A stretch of 64,000 bases of DNA, from NCBI GenBank assembly GCA_041751955.1, contig JBGSIB010000057.1, positions 12,281-76,280 of the forward strand. Reading direction: 5' to 3'. Source of the stretch: UBA2040 sp041751955. GTDB taxonomy: Bacteria > Bacteroidota > Bacteroidia > Flavobacteriales_D > Crocinitomicaceae. A program made the position numbers and the translations under genes. Of the stretch, positions 44,701 through 54,010 are shown one piece after another. The number at the start of each line of letters is the position of its first letter. Within the stretch, counting starts at the first letter, position 1. Below the pieces are notes generated by a model, which was not told the origin of the DNA, ran no database searches, and was given only the letters and a program-made list of their open reading frames with translations.

Positions 44701-47159
44701 ATAGGGTCAAATTCAACAATTCTATTGTTATGATATCCCCAATCCGAATAATTATTCAATAAAATCCAATGTTTTCCATTTCTTCTTGCATCGAATAGAA
44801 TGGTCTTAAAGTGTGATTGTTCCCCGAGATTAGGGTCGAATAACAAACTCAACTCTATTGTTTGTGTTAAATTGGGGTTGGGGACTGTGGCATTCATACC
44901 ATCAAAAAAATCTAGTTTTTCCAAGGTGTAACCACCGGTTGCAGTAGTTTTATAGTTTGAATAAACGATTAACTTGTCGGGTTCATTTGAAATCACTATC
45001 GGTTTAAATTTATGAGGCTGATAAGCTGGTACACCCGCAAATATTTGTGTAGTTGTGAAATCATCGTTAGAAAAAACTAAATCCGATCCAATAACTGGGA
45101 ACGGATACACAGTAGAATGATATAATTTAGCACCATACGCTCGCCCTTGTCTGTTCTCTGAGGACGAAGTTTTAATATCGCCTGCTGAATAGTTAATGGT
45201 TAAATTATTAAAATCCTCAACAACGGTATAAATCGAATTTTGATCTGCAAAATTATATCTTTCTTTATTTAGAAAAAATATTTCACCATCTTGTCCATCT
45301 CTTAATACTCCATAATGCCATTTGTTTTCTTTTGGATTATAAATCTGCCAACCAGCATGCCAAAATCCTGATGCAACGTAAAAAGGAGGCTGCTGACTAA
45401 CCGCCATTGCACTTGGATGCGACATTCCAAGACCTTCGCTCGAGATCAACCAAGATGTCCCGTTATTATCTGACTTATATACCCCTCCATCTGTACCAGC
45501 GAGTAATTCCCCATTTCTCAATACCAGAATATCTCTTAAATCGGCGTGGAAAGTTTTAGAATATCCTGAGCACATGTTTGTCATGAGGGAATTGGCCATT
45601 TTTCTATGGCAAGAGTTGGTGTAAAACCACCAATCATTGTCATCGCTTGGATTCAAAGCAAAACCATTTGCTTGAGTAACCATAAAATTATTGTCAAACC
45701 CATTATCTGTGGATGAAAGATCATTCCACCCACCTGTGGAAAGGACATATTGTAATAGATGATAGTTATTAGATGGCAAGACCGATCCACTTGCGCCTAA
45801 GACTTTAGTGCTCGCCACATAAATAAAATTTGGATTTTATTTATTAACCTCAATGTGTCCACTGATGAATCCCTTATTGTAAATTTCCAAACCTTGAGCG
45901 CCAACAGTTGGAGACCCGCCTAAAAAATACCAATTTGCACCATAACTATTACTTCTGAGTATGTATTGACGAGTGAGTCCCAGGGTATCTCCAGAACTAT
46001 TTTGCTCGAAAACTTGTAAATAAACTAAATATGAAAAAGGACCTGTACCAGTTTGAAATTGTTCAAATTCCATATAATTTATTCTAAGGGTAGATCCCGT
46101 AAAATAAGTTGGTATCTGGGCTTCTATTGCGCTCATATCGAACTTTTTCCACTTCATTTGATTAATAACTTGATTAGATAAGATTGCGATTGATGCTTCG
46201 TAATTGTCTGAATAATATACCCCATCCTCCCTTGTTAATATTAGCCTCGAATAATCTCCACTATTTGCGTCTTTTTTTGTAAAAGTTGCCTCTCCATTCT
46301 TTACATCCTCACCGTTGTAAAAACTAAATGAATACGCATAATTTGGCAACGAAAATGGGTCAAGAGGGTTTTGCCCATAATTAAATGGATAAGGAGAACT
46401 GCCGTGAAAATTGCATTCTATCCATGTTAAGCCTGCATCGACTGATCTGTACATGGATCCCGAAGTTAACCCAATAAAAATGATTTCCTTAGACGTTTCA
46501 GGAGCAATTCCAATTGGTTTTATAGCAAAACTTGAAATGTTCAATTTAGGAATAAAATCTGTTCCCATTACTTCCCAGTTAAGGCCAGAATCATGACTCA
46601 CAAAAAGTCCGCCGCCGCTATTGTCGATTTCTCCACCTATAGTGTAAATAATATTGTCTATTGTAGGGTGTTGGTATAATCGGTCAACTTTAGCGACGTG
46701 CATTCCAGATTTTATATTACCACTACCCAAAGAATGAGCTTGTATCCAATTCGAACCACTCTTTGTAAGTATTTCTGACATATTCTTAGGACCAATTTGC
46801 GACCATGCCATGGGATCAAAAGCTGTAGAATTGGATTGTACTTGCAAATTGTGATTATGATGTTGGATCTTTTGAAAATCCAATAACTCTTGGTGCATGT
46901 TTTGCGCATCATTATAATCACCAGTGTTGGGCATGATATTATCCCAATAAGCTTTCCAATTTCTAAATTCTTTCAAACCTGTACCTTTCATGCTTGAATC
47001 ACCTATCGCCGTGAGAGCCGTGTGAACTGAATCGAAGTAATTCGTCCACTTTTCTTTTTCATCAAAGTAATTATTGGACAAATCAGGATTGAATTGAGCA
47101 GAAACATTTTGGGTTATTAAAAGGAAAAATGATATTAGTGGAAAATTAATCTTTTTCAT
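41788..47159 (-). pseudogene. Large BNR-propeller/beta-helix T9SS protein, disrupted by one stop and a (TA)5 frameshift
   Basis: Three minus-strand frames (47159-45837, 45818-44565, 44541-41788) are parts of one gene of about 1790 codons. Signal peptide MKKINFPLISFFLLITQNVSAQ; N-terminal half with BNR/sortilin-like repeats (S-H-D-S-G-L-N-W, S-V-D-A-G-L-T-W, S-D-N-N-G-T-S-W); then a parallel beta-helix from Q-N-E-T-W onward, a helical segment and a T9SS sorting domain (F-I-L-Y-P-N-P-N-E-G-T-F to I-R-I-L-K-N). At 45837-45839 an in-frame TAA splits V-N-K from N-P-N-F-I-Y-V-A-S. At 44566-44575 a (TA)5 run shifts the frame; with (TA)4 the reading is G-I-L-Y-I-G-A-T-N-G-I-Y-Y-L. The C-terminal ~850 residues are homologous to the M43 protein at 55938. 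Whether it is dead or switchable is open. Confidence 0.8.
44566..44575 (-). repeat. (TA)5 microsatellite at the frameshift
   Basis: Ten bases of alternating T and A inside the coding region. Loss of one TA unit restores a continuous frame across the BNR repeats. Confidence 0.8.
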
Positions 47160-47227
47160 CGTTTCATAAGTATAAGTTAGTAATTTGGACTTTCGTCCTC
47201 AATCTTACAAAGCAAAAAAAAAAAAAA
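47160..47227 (-). promoter_or_regulatory. Conserved leader with GNRA-type hairpin and A14 tract
   Basis: The ~65 bases before the start of the large gene are nearly the same as those before the M43 gene (59622-59685). On the minus strand they contain GGAC-GAAA-GTCC (47187-47198), a 4-bp stem closed by a GNRA tetraloop. They begin with a homopolymer of 14 T (A14 on the plus strand, 47214-47227) against 10 in the other copy. Confidence 0.6.
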
Positions 47228-47316
47228 CGATTTACCAAAACTTATTTGGCTGTTAAAAAATTAACAAAAAAGTACATCATGCGCAATGTACGAAAGACAA
47301 AAAAATCAGGGATAAT

Positions 47317-47343
47317 TTTAACATTTGAAGATGAAATGTTAAA
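47317..47343. promoter_or_regulatory. Inverted repeat TTTAACATTT / AAATGTTAAA
   Basis: Perfect 10-bp arms around GAAGATG, about 160-185 bases upstream of the large T9SS gene. The same structure occurs at 59731-59759, and the core also in the long inverted repeat at 5598-5635. Nothing else of note is seen in 47228-47381. Confidence 0.5.
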
Positions 47344-47381
47344 TATTGAACATTCCATAATAATAATAGATTTGGTCTATC

Positions 47382-47918
47382 CTACAACCGATACTTCTTA
47401 AAAAAAGCATCCCAATCCCAAAGGAAAAGCTCGGTGATTTCATTGAAGCGCTGCAAAAACATTGGATTGGGCGCGTTCATTTCACGGAAATATTGGTCTT
47501 GGTATTGTGCCAACTCGTATTTCGAAAAGATAGCTTTGGACATGCCGTAAACCAAATTTTTTGACGGGAAATTGATGTGATTGACAAAGGATTGGTACTC
47601 TTTCAAAAGAGGTGTGAATTCCGCTTCGTTCATTTCGAATACATTCGCCAGTTTGCGAACAACCAATTTATTCAACTTAGCGGCTGGTTCAACATCCAAT
47701 ACATTTTGAGCAAGCGTCATGTTGGCACCAAAAACAATTAATATCAAATGGTCCATACCCAAAGTTTCGGGTTTTGGTCGCGTTACAAATGCAAGATCAT
47801 CTTTGATGAGATTCACAACTTCATCATAACTGGCATCAACAGAATCTAAAAGCATGTTGACGAATAAATTGGCTAGCTGGTCGTCAGTAAGTTTGCGTTT
47901 AAGTATTGTATTCAGCAT
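47382..47918 (-). CDS. Conserved hypothetical protein
   Basis: A 178-residue soluble, mostly helical protein without signal peptide or membrane segment. Blocks such as L-L-D-S-V-D-A-S-Y-D-E-V, M-D-H-L-I-L-I-V-F-G-A-N and F-L-W-D-W-D-A-F-F-K-K-Y are visible, but I recognise no named family. It has a clear promoter of its own (47939-47946) and is divergent from the RND efflux operon, which raises the possibility of shared regulation; it has no obvious DNA-binding motif. Confidence 0.7.
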   Translation of the reverse strand: MLNTILKRKLTDDQLANLFVNMLLDSVDASYDEVVNLIKDDLAFVTRPKPETLGMDHLILIVFGANMTLAQNVLDVEPAAKLNKLVVRKLANVFEMNEAEFTPLLKEYQSFVNHINFPSKNLVYGMSKAIFSKYELAQYQDQYFREMNAPNPMFLQRFNEITELFLWDWDAFFKKYRL

Positions 47919-47938
47919 ATCGGAATTTGAACGTTAAA

Positions 47939-47946
47939 CAAAGATA
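47939..47946 (-). promoter_or_regulatory. -7 promoter box (TATCTTTG)
   Basis: Perfect TAnnTTTG match on the minus strand, 20 bases upstream of the ATG at 47918. Confidence 0.6.
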
Positions 47947-48105
47947 CCCCAAGTAAGTGACCTTCAGTCATACCCAAAAATCTCTTTATCAACCGAGTTT
48001 TCAACAGACATTTTTGCAGATATCAACATTTCAACACTTCACCGATTACTTTTTTCTTTTTACCGATATGTGTTTTTTTAACAACTCAAATAAACCTCCA
48101 ATGCT

Positions 48106-48113
48106 TATTTTTG
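48106..48113 (+). promoter_or_regulatory. -7 promoter box (TATTTTTG) of the RND operon
   Basis: Perfect TAnnTTTG match 19 bases before the adaptor gene start; the only promoter seen for the three-gene efflux operon. Confidence 0.6.
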
Positions 48114-48132
48114 TTCTTTGTAAAATCGTACA

Positions 48133-49251
48133 ATGAAACGGAATCAAATTATCATTTTAGGGGCGTTACTACTCATTTTTGCTCTTATTTTTATTAGCAT
48201 CGCCAGCAAGAAAAAACCGGCAGAAAAGGAAATGAAAGAGGAAGCGACGACCATTTATGTTCCAACGCGCTTGGTTGAAAATTCTGAAAAGGAAATGCAA
48301 ATCATTTCTTATGGCCAGGTTACACCAATGTCGGAAATAGAAGTTGCCGTTGAGGTACAAGGAAAATTGAAAGAAGGTGCTTTGCGCATGAAACCGGGCG
48401 TGAATTTTTCAAAAGGACAAGTTTTATACCGTGTCGACAATGAAGAAGCTTTCTATTCCTTGAGTGCGAGAAAAACGCAATTGTCGAATTTGGTGGTTGG
48501 CGCTATGCCAGATATTGAGTTGGATTTTCCAAAAGAAAAGGACAAATGGTTGAATTTCATGAACGGAATAAAAGCCGAAAGTCGTTTGCCTGAATTACCA
48601 GCTATGAATTCGAGCAAAGAAAAAATGTTCTTAACCTCACGAGGTGTTACCGCAGAATATTACAACATACGTAGTCAAGAATCACGGATGGAAAAATACG
48701 TGTACATCGCACCTTTTTCGGGAACGGTGATAGAAACGTATTCAGAACCAGGAGCCATCGCCAATCCGGGTGCTCGTTTGGCGCGAATTGCCAAAACCAA
48801 TGATTTTGAAATAAAAGTGCCCATCGCTTTGAATGACATTGCCAATTACCAAAAACAAGGTAGTGTTCAGTTCTACAATTCGGATGGCGATATGGTTGGA
48901 ACGGGAACGATTAACAGAATCTCGGATGTGATCAATCAACAAACACAATCGGTTGATGTGTATTACGATGTTCGACCTAACTCTGGCCAAAAAATTTACA
49001 GTGGTTTGTTCCTGAATGTGGCCATCAATCAAAAAGCAATGAAGTCCAGTATTACATTGCCGAGAATGGCGGTAACGGGCAACAAAGTGAATATTTTGGT
49101 GGACGGAAAAATTGTTTCTCGAGATATTCAAATTGTGGGAAACAAACCTGATTCGCTTTATATATCGGGTCTAGAAAATGGTTCACATGTTATTTTAGAG
49201 AAAATAGAAGTGGACACCAAAGGCAAAGTTTTTAAAGGAATAATACGATAA
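48133..49251 (+). CDS. RND efflux periplasmic adaptor (membrane fusion protein)
   Basis: A 372-residue inner-membrane-anchored adaptor. N-terminal anchor helix (I-I-I-L-G-A-L-L-L-I-F-A-L-I-F-I), a lipoyl/barrel-sandwich half near residues 65-110 (E-V-A-V-E-V-Q-G-K-L-K-E-G), the matching half (Y-I-A-P-F-S-G-T-V-I-E-T) and a C-terminal beta-barrel. The helical hairpin between the lipoyl halves is short. It bridges the pump and the TolC-like channel encoded next. First gene of the operon, four bases before the permease. Confidence 0.92.
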   Translation: MKRNQIIILGALLLIFALIFISIASKKKPAEKEMKEEATTIYVPTRLVENSEKEMQIISYGQVTPMSEIEVAVEVQGKLKEGALRMKPGVNFSKGQVLYRVDNEEAFYSLSARKTQLSNLVVGAMPDIELDFPKEKDKWLNFMNGIKAESRLPELPAMNSSKEKMFLTSRGVTAEYYNIRSQESRMEKYVYIAPFSGTVIETYSEPGAIANPGARLARIAKTNDFEIKVPIALNDIANYQKQGSVQFYNSDGDMVGTGTINRISDVINQQTQSVDVYYDVRPNSGQKIYSGLFLNVAINQKAMKSSITLPRMAVTGNKVNILVDGKIVSRDIQIVGNKPDSLYISGLENGSHVILEKIEVDTKGKVFKGIIR

Positions 49252-49254
49252 ACG

Positions 49255-52200
49255 ATGCGGAAGTTCATTAATTTCTTTCTTGTACATCCCATTTGGGGAA
49301 ATGCATTTATTGTTCTTATTCTGATTTTCGGGGTGTTCTCTATCGCCACGATGCGAAGATCTTTTTTTCCGGAATTGGATCCCAAAACGATCAATATCAA
49401 TGTTTTCTATCCAGGTGCCTCCCCTACGGAAATGGAAGAAGGTGTCACGATTAAAATCGAACAAGCGGTAAAAGGTTTAGATGGAATAGACGAAATCAAC
49501 TCCACTTCAGCAGAAAACACCGCAAATGTTTCCATCAAAGCTTTTCAGGATACAGACATCGATGAACTTTTGAGTGATGTGGAAAACACGGTGAATTCCA
49601 TCAGTAGTTTTCCGCAAGGTTCTGAGCGCCCCATCATTACGAGAATAAAATCGGGTGGTATGGGAAGTACCGCTGCCTTTATCGGAATTGCTGCAAAAGA
49701 TGACAACGCTTCAGGTGCAGAATTGACCGATTTGGCTTCTAAGGTGGAGCGCGATTTGCTGAATACAAAGGAGATTACCGAAATCAAGAAAAATGGTTTT
49801 CCTGAAAAAGAAATCGCCATTAATGTTCGTGAAAATGATTTACAACGTTACGGTCTTTCCATTCAAGAAGTTAGTCTGGCAGTAGCTTCTAAAAATTTAG
49901 ATTTGACGGCAGGATTGATTCGAGGAGGTGTGCAAGAAATGAGCATACGATCCAACAGCCGCGGAACAACTGTCGAAGAAATCAATAAAATAATTGTTCG
50001 TACTTCGAGAACAGGCGAAAAAATTACGGTTGGTGATGTGGCCGAAGTTGCCATTGGTTATAGCGAGAATTCACAACAATCTGAATACAATGGTCGTCCT
50101 TCCGTTTCTTTCCAAATTGAAAAAACACCACAACAGGATATTGCCAAAATTACCGACGAACTCCATAAATACCAAGAGAAATTCAACAAAGACAATCCAG
50201 AACATGAGTTCGTGATTCTTTTCGAATTCAATGACATGTTGAACCAGCGCATCGATCTTTTGACCGGCAATGGCTTGTTTGGATTGATTCTTGTTCTGAT
50301 TTTCTTGGGCTTGTTTTTGAACATCAAATTATCGGCTTGGGTAGCTTTCGGGATTCCCTTCTCCTTCTTGGGAATGTTTGTCATTGGCTCAGTTTACGGC
50401 ATGTCCATCAACATGATTTCCCTTTTCGGGATGATATTGGTGGTCGGAATTTTGGTGGATGATGGAATTGTTATTGCTGAAAATATTTATTCGCATTTTG
50501 AACGAGGAAAAACAGCTAAACAAGCTGCTTTGGATGGAACGATGGAAGTTCTTCCTTCAGTTTTCTCGTCGGTTCTTACAACAATGGTGGCCTTTTCAGT
50601 TTTGCTTTACGTGGAAGGACTGGAAATGATGCGGGAAATGGCTTTCGTCGTATTGGCTTGTTTGGCGTTTAGTTTGTTTGAAGCTTTTATCATTCTTCCT
50701 GCCCATCTAGGACACAGAAACATTCTTTCTGAACCTAAAAATCCACGGTATTCCTTGCCAATTGGCGCTTTGCTCGTCGTAATAGGAATTGCAACAGTTT
50801 GGTTGGGCGCATTTCTCATTTCAACGGTAGACATCAGCCTCGGCACAATGCTATTCCCAATGGGATTATTTGCCTTGGGTGCAGTTCTCTTCTTACAAGG
50901 ATTTTCGCAATCTCCTTTGGAAAAAATCATCCGTGGAAATGCGGACAAAGGCATCAAATATGTTCGCGATAATTTCTTCAAAACGGCAGTTGAAACCTTC
51001 GTTGGTAAGAACTTTAAAATGTACAATGTAACGTTTTTCATTCCAATGATTATCACCTTCCTTACCATTGGAATGATGGTGACCAAAACAATTGGATTTA
51101 CATTTTTCCCAGATATTCCACCTGATTTCTTTAATGTGGAAGTTGCTTACAAACCGGGGGACAATATTGAAAAAACCGAACGTTTTATTGAAGTTGCCAG
51201 CCAAGTACTCAAAGAGGAAAACGAGAAAATACAGAAAGAAAATGGTGATTCCTTGGTACGCTACTCTACCTCAAATATTGGATTTACTTCCAATTTGGGG
51301 CAAGCAGGAAATCACACTGGTTCACTGATGGTGTTCTTGGACAATGAAGGTTCCAGCACTCCAGCGGATGCATTAATGAGCCGCGTTAACGAACGACTAT
51401 TGCAACTTCCTGAAGGAAAATTAGCGCAAAATATTAATGTTGGAGGTTTCAATCGATTTGGTAAAGAAATTGAAATGGGTTTGACCTCATCGGATGAAAA
51501 AGCGCTTTTGGACGCAAAAGAAATGTTCAAAAATGAATTGAAAGCCATGCCTGGTGTTTTCAACGTGAAAGACAACATGCCTCCAGGTCGATTCGAGGTG
51601 TATTTGGAAATGCGCCCTGAAGCTGAAATCTATGGAATTTCGAAAAATGAAGTGTTGACACAAATTCGCCAAGGCTTTTTTGGTTCGGAAGCTCAACGTG
51701 TGATTATTGGAACAGATGAAGTAAAAGTTTGGGTGCGTTTTCCGCAAGAAGATAGAAACAGTTTGTCGGATTTAGAAAACATGCGCATTCGAACCCCAGC
51801 TGGTATTTCCATCCCATTGCAGGATATCTGTGATTTTGAATTAGGACGTGCACCGGAAAGTTTGAAAAGAAGAAACGGTCAGCGTATCATTAAAATAGAT
51901 GCGGAATGTACCGATCCAGATAAGGTAGCCGACATCAACTCTGACATTCGTAAAAAGACCGTTGAAAAAATAAAACAAGTCTATCCGCAAGTTCAATCCG
52001 TTTCTTTGGGACAGTTTGAACGGAGTCAAAAAACGGGAAATTCCATGGTTTTTGTTGCACTAGTTGCTTTGGTCATCATGTTTATTGTGATTTCATTGCA
52101 TTTCAACAGTCTAAGACAATCTTTCCTCATTATGCTTGTTATTCCAGCAGGTATTGCAGGAGCCATGCTTGGTCATGGTTTGATCGGCATTCCCGTTTCT

Positions 52201-52620
52201 ATTTTATCTGTTTTCGGGATGATTGCTTTGACAGGAGTTTTGGTGAATGACGCCATTGTTTTCTTGGATAGATACAATGCTCTTTTGCTCGAAGGAATGA
52301 CCGTAAAAGAAGCAGTTTTGGAAGCTGCTGTTTCTCGTTTTAGACCGATATTATTGACATCCGTAACCACAGTTGCCGGACTTTTACCCATGATTGCAGA
52401 AACGAGTATGCAAGCCCAATTCTTAATTCCCATGGCTTCATCGATAGCATTTGGCGTCTTGTTTGGAACCATTTTTATTTTGTTTTTCTATCCTTCAGCC
52501 ATTTTATTTTGGAATGGATTTGGAAAAACAAGAACCTTATTGTGGACAGGTGAAAGAGTCGAAAGTTTGGACGTTGAGCCGGTCATAAAATTTCAAAGAA
52601 AAAAGAATGAAATTCACTAA
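49255..52620 (+). CDS. RND efflux transporter permease (AcrB/HAE-like)
   Basis: A 1121-residue inner-membrane proton-driven exporter with the 12-helix RND layout: TM1 near residue 15, a large periplasmic loop, and a TM4 block with V-G-I-L-V-D-D-G-I-V-I-A-E-N carrying the essential paired aspartates. A second half begins with another helix near residue 600. An extra pair of helices near 500-550 (S-L-P-I-G-A-L-L-V-V-I-G) makes it longer than AcrB, as in some Bacteroidota homologues. Substrate unknown; lack of heavy-metal residues favours hydrophobic compounds or lipids. It overlaps the TolC gene by 14 bases. Confidence 0.92.
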   Translation: MRKFINFFLVHPIWGNAFIVLILIFGVFSIATMRRSFFPELDPKTININVFYPGASPTEMEEGVTIKIEQAVKGLDGIDEINSTSAENTANVSIKAFQDTDIDELLSDVENTVNSISSFPQGSERPIITRIKSGGMGSTAAFIGIAAKDDNASGAELTDLASKVERDLLNTKEITEIKKNGFPEKEIAINVRENDLQRYGLSIQEVSLAVASKNLDLTAGLIRGGVQEMSIRSNSRGTTVEEINKIIVRTSRTGEKITVGDVAEVAIGYSENSQQSEYNGRPSVSFQIEKTPQQDIAKITDELHKYQEKFNKDNPEHEFVILFEFNDMLNQRIDLLTGNGLFGLILVLIFLGLFLNIKLSAWVAFGIPFSFLGMFVIGSVYGMSINMISLFGMILVVGILVDDGIVIAENIYSHFERGKTAKQAALDGTMEVLPSVFSSVLTTMVAFSVLLYVEGLEMMREMAFVVLACLAFSLFEAFIILPAHLGHRNILSEPKNPRYSLPIGALLVVIGIATVWLGAFLISTVDISLGTMLFPMGLFALGAVLFLQGFSQSPLEKIIRGNADKGIKYVRDNFFKTAVETFVGKNFKMYNVTFFIPMIITFLTIGMMVTKTIGFTFFPDIPPDFFNVEVAYKPGDNIEKTERFIEVASQVLKEENEKIQKENGDSLVRYSTSNIGFTSNLGQAGNHTGSLMVFLDNEGSSTPADALMSRVNERLLQLPEGKLAQNINVGGFNRFGKEIEMGLTSSDEKALLDAKEMFKNELKAMPGVFNVKDNMPPGRFEVYLEMRPEAEIYGISKNEVLTQIRQGFFGSEAQRVIIGTDEVKVWVRFPQEDRNSLSDLENMRIRTPAGISIPLQDICDFELGRAPESLKRRNGQRIIKIDAECTDPDKVADINSDIRKKTVEKIKQVYPQVQSVSLGQFERSQKTGNSMVFVALVALVIMFIVISLHFNSLRQSFLIMLVIPAGIAGAMLGHGLIGIPVSILSVFGMIALTGVLVNDAIVFLDRYNALLLEGMTVKEAVLEAAVSRFRPILLTSVTTVAGLLPMIAETSMQAQFLIPMASSIAFGVLFGTIFILFFYPSAILFWNGFGKTRTLLWTGERVESLDVEPVIKFQRKKNEIH

Positions 52621-53959
52621 ATATATTTTCTTGTGCTTGCTTAGCCAATTCAGTTTTCTCGCTTTTTCTCAAGAAAAACTGAGTGCACAACAGGCTGTTT
52701 TCACGGCCTTGAAAAACAATTACGATATTCTTGTTAGCGAAAAACAGGAAGAAATTGCTGAAATCAATAACAAGTGGAGCGAGGCAGGTTTGTTTCCTAC
52801 GGTTACCTTGCAAGTGGGACAAAACAATGTTATTCAGGACAATACGAACAACCCTTTTACCTTTACACCTGGTATCATTTTAAATCAAAGTTTCAGCCCG
52901 AGTTTGGTGGCTAGCGTGAATTTGTTTAGCGGTTTTCAAGTTCGCATGAATAAACAACGATTGGAACAAATCGAATTACAATCCAAAGGAAATACGGCGG
53001 TTGTGGTGGAAGCCATGATACAAGACGTACTCAAAATATATTATTCGGCGCTTTTGCAAAAAGAACGCACCAATTTGTTTGAAACTACTTTGGGTTATTC
53101 GAGTCGTCGCTTGCAATATGCTGAAATCAAGAACAAGTATAGCGCCTCCAATTCTTTGGAATTATTGCAATTGAAAAATCAGCATTTGACAGACAGCACG
53201 AATTATATTTTGCAGAAATTGTCTTACGAAAATTCAGTTCGCAACCTGATGCTTTTGATGAACAATAGCGAGGACAGCACCTTTACCAATTTACCTGAAC
53301 TCAGCGACAATTTGGATTTCGTACTCGGAATGATCGACGAAACGAAAGCCATGAGCCAAGTTTTGGACAACAACATCAACCTCCAAAACCAATATTTGTC
53401 ATTGGAATTGCAAAACACGAATGTTGAATTTCAAAAAAGCTTCCTCTATCCTACTTTGAATTTTCAATTGGCTGTCAATCCTGCTTACGGACGATTCAAA
53501 CAAATCAGTGGCGGGCAACCGGGGGGACCCGAAAGCATCAGCACTCAGTCTCTCGCTTATACGGGAAACTTTACGCTACGCTACAACATTTACAACAATT
53601 GGAAAGGGAAAAGAGCTGTTGAAGTGGCCAAAATTCAAACAGAAATTGGAGCTTTCAACATTGAAAAACTAAAAAACACTTTACGCGTTAGCGTTCAAAA
53701 TCAATTGAATTTATATGCTATTAGAAGCCAATTGGTGAATGTCTCTCGAGAAAATTTGGACTACGCCACCCAAGCCTACGAATTGGCACAAAAACGTTTT
53801 GATTTAGGCAGCATCAACTCCATTGACCTTTTGATTTTCCAAACCAATTATCAAAACACACTGCTCCAGCATTACGAGAATTTGTACAACAGAGTTGATA
53901 CCTATTTGGAAATTTATAAGTTAACGGGTAATTTGTCGTTGACGTATAAGACGAATTAG
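52607..53959 (+). CDS. TolC-family outer-membrane efflux protein
   Basis: A 450-residue protein with a signal peptide (CLLSQFSFLAFSQ end) and two long coiled-coil-rich repeats, each beginning with the family pattern (L-S-A-Q-Q-A-V-F-T-A-L-K-N-N-Y-D-I and Y-A-T-Q-A-Y-E-L-A-Q-K-R-F-D-L-G). It forms the trimeric outer-membrane channel for the RND pump. Translationally coupled to the permease by overlap. A repeat-type hairpin follows its stop. Confidence 0.93.
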   Translation: MKFTKYIFLCLLSQFSFLAFSQEKLSAQQAVFTALKNNYDILVSEKQEEIAEINNKWSEAGLFPTVTLQVGQNNVIQDNTNNPFTFTPGIILNQSFSPSLVASVNLFSGFQVRMNKQRLEQIELQSKGNTAVVVEAMIQDVLKIYYSALLQKERTNLFETTLGYSSRRLQYAEIKNKYSASNSLELLQLKNQHLTDSTNYILQKLSYENSVRNLMLLMNNSEDSTFTNLPELSDNLDFVLGMIDETKAMSQVLDNNINLQNQYLSLELQNTNVEFQKSFLYPTLNFQLAVNPAYGRFKQISGGQPGGPESISTQSLAYTGNFTLRYNIYNNWKGKRAVEVAKIQTEIGAFNIEKLKNTLRVSVQNQLNLYAIRSQLVNVSRENLDYATQAYELAQKRFDLGSINSIDLLIFQTNYQNTLLQHYENLYNRVDTYLEIYKLTGNLSLTYKTN

Positions 53960-53965
53960 TGTATA

Positions 53966-53993
53966 CGCAGGCTGAGCGTAGCCGAAGCCTGCG
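53966..53993. repeat. Perfect hairpin of the TTCGRCTACGCTCAG family
   Basis: Arms CGCAGGCT / AGCCTGCG (8 bp) around a loop that on the minus strand reads TTCGGCTACGCTC when the first arm base is included. It lies between the tolC stop and the end of the convergent PKD gene. Confidence 0.75.
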
Positions 53994-54010
53994 GGTACTT
54001 CTATTTCTCG

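Noticed and set aside
47187..47198. Hammerhead ribozyme core suggested by GGACGAAAG in the leader
   Set aside because: The required CUGAUGA segment is missing upstream; only a simple GNRA hairpin is supported.
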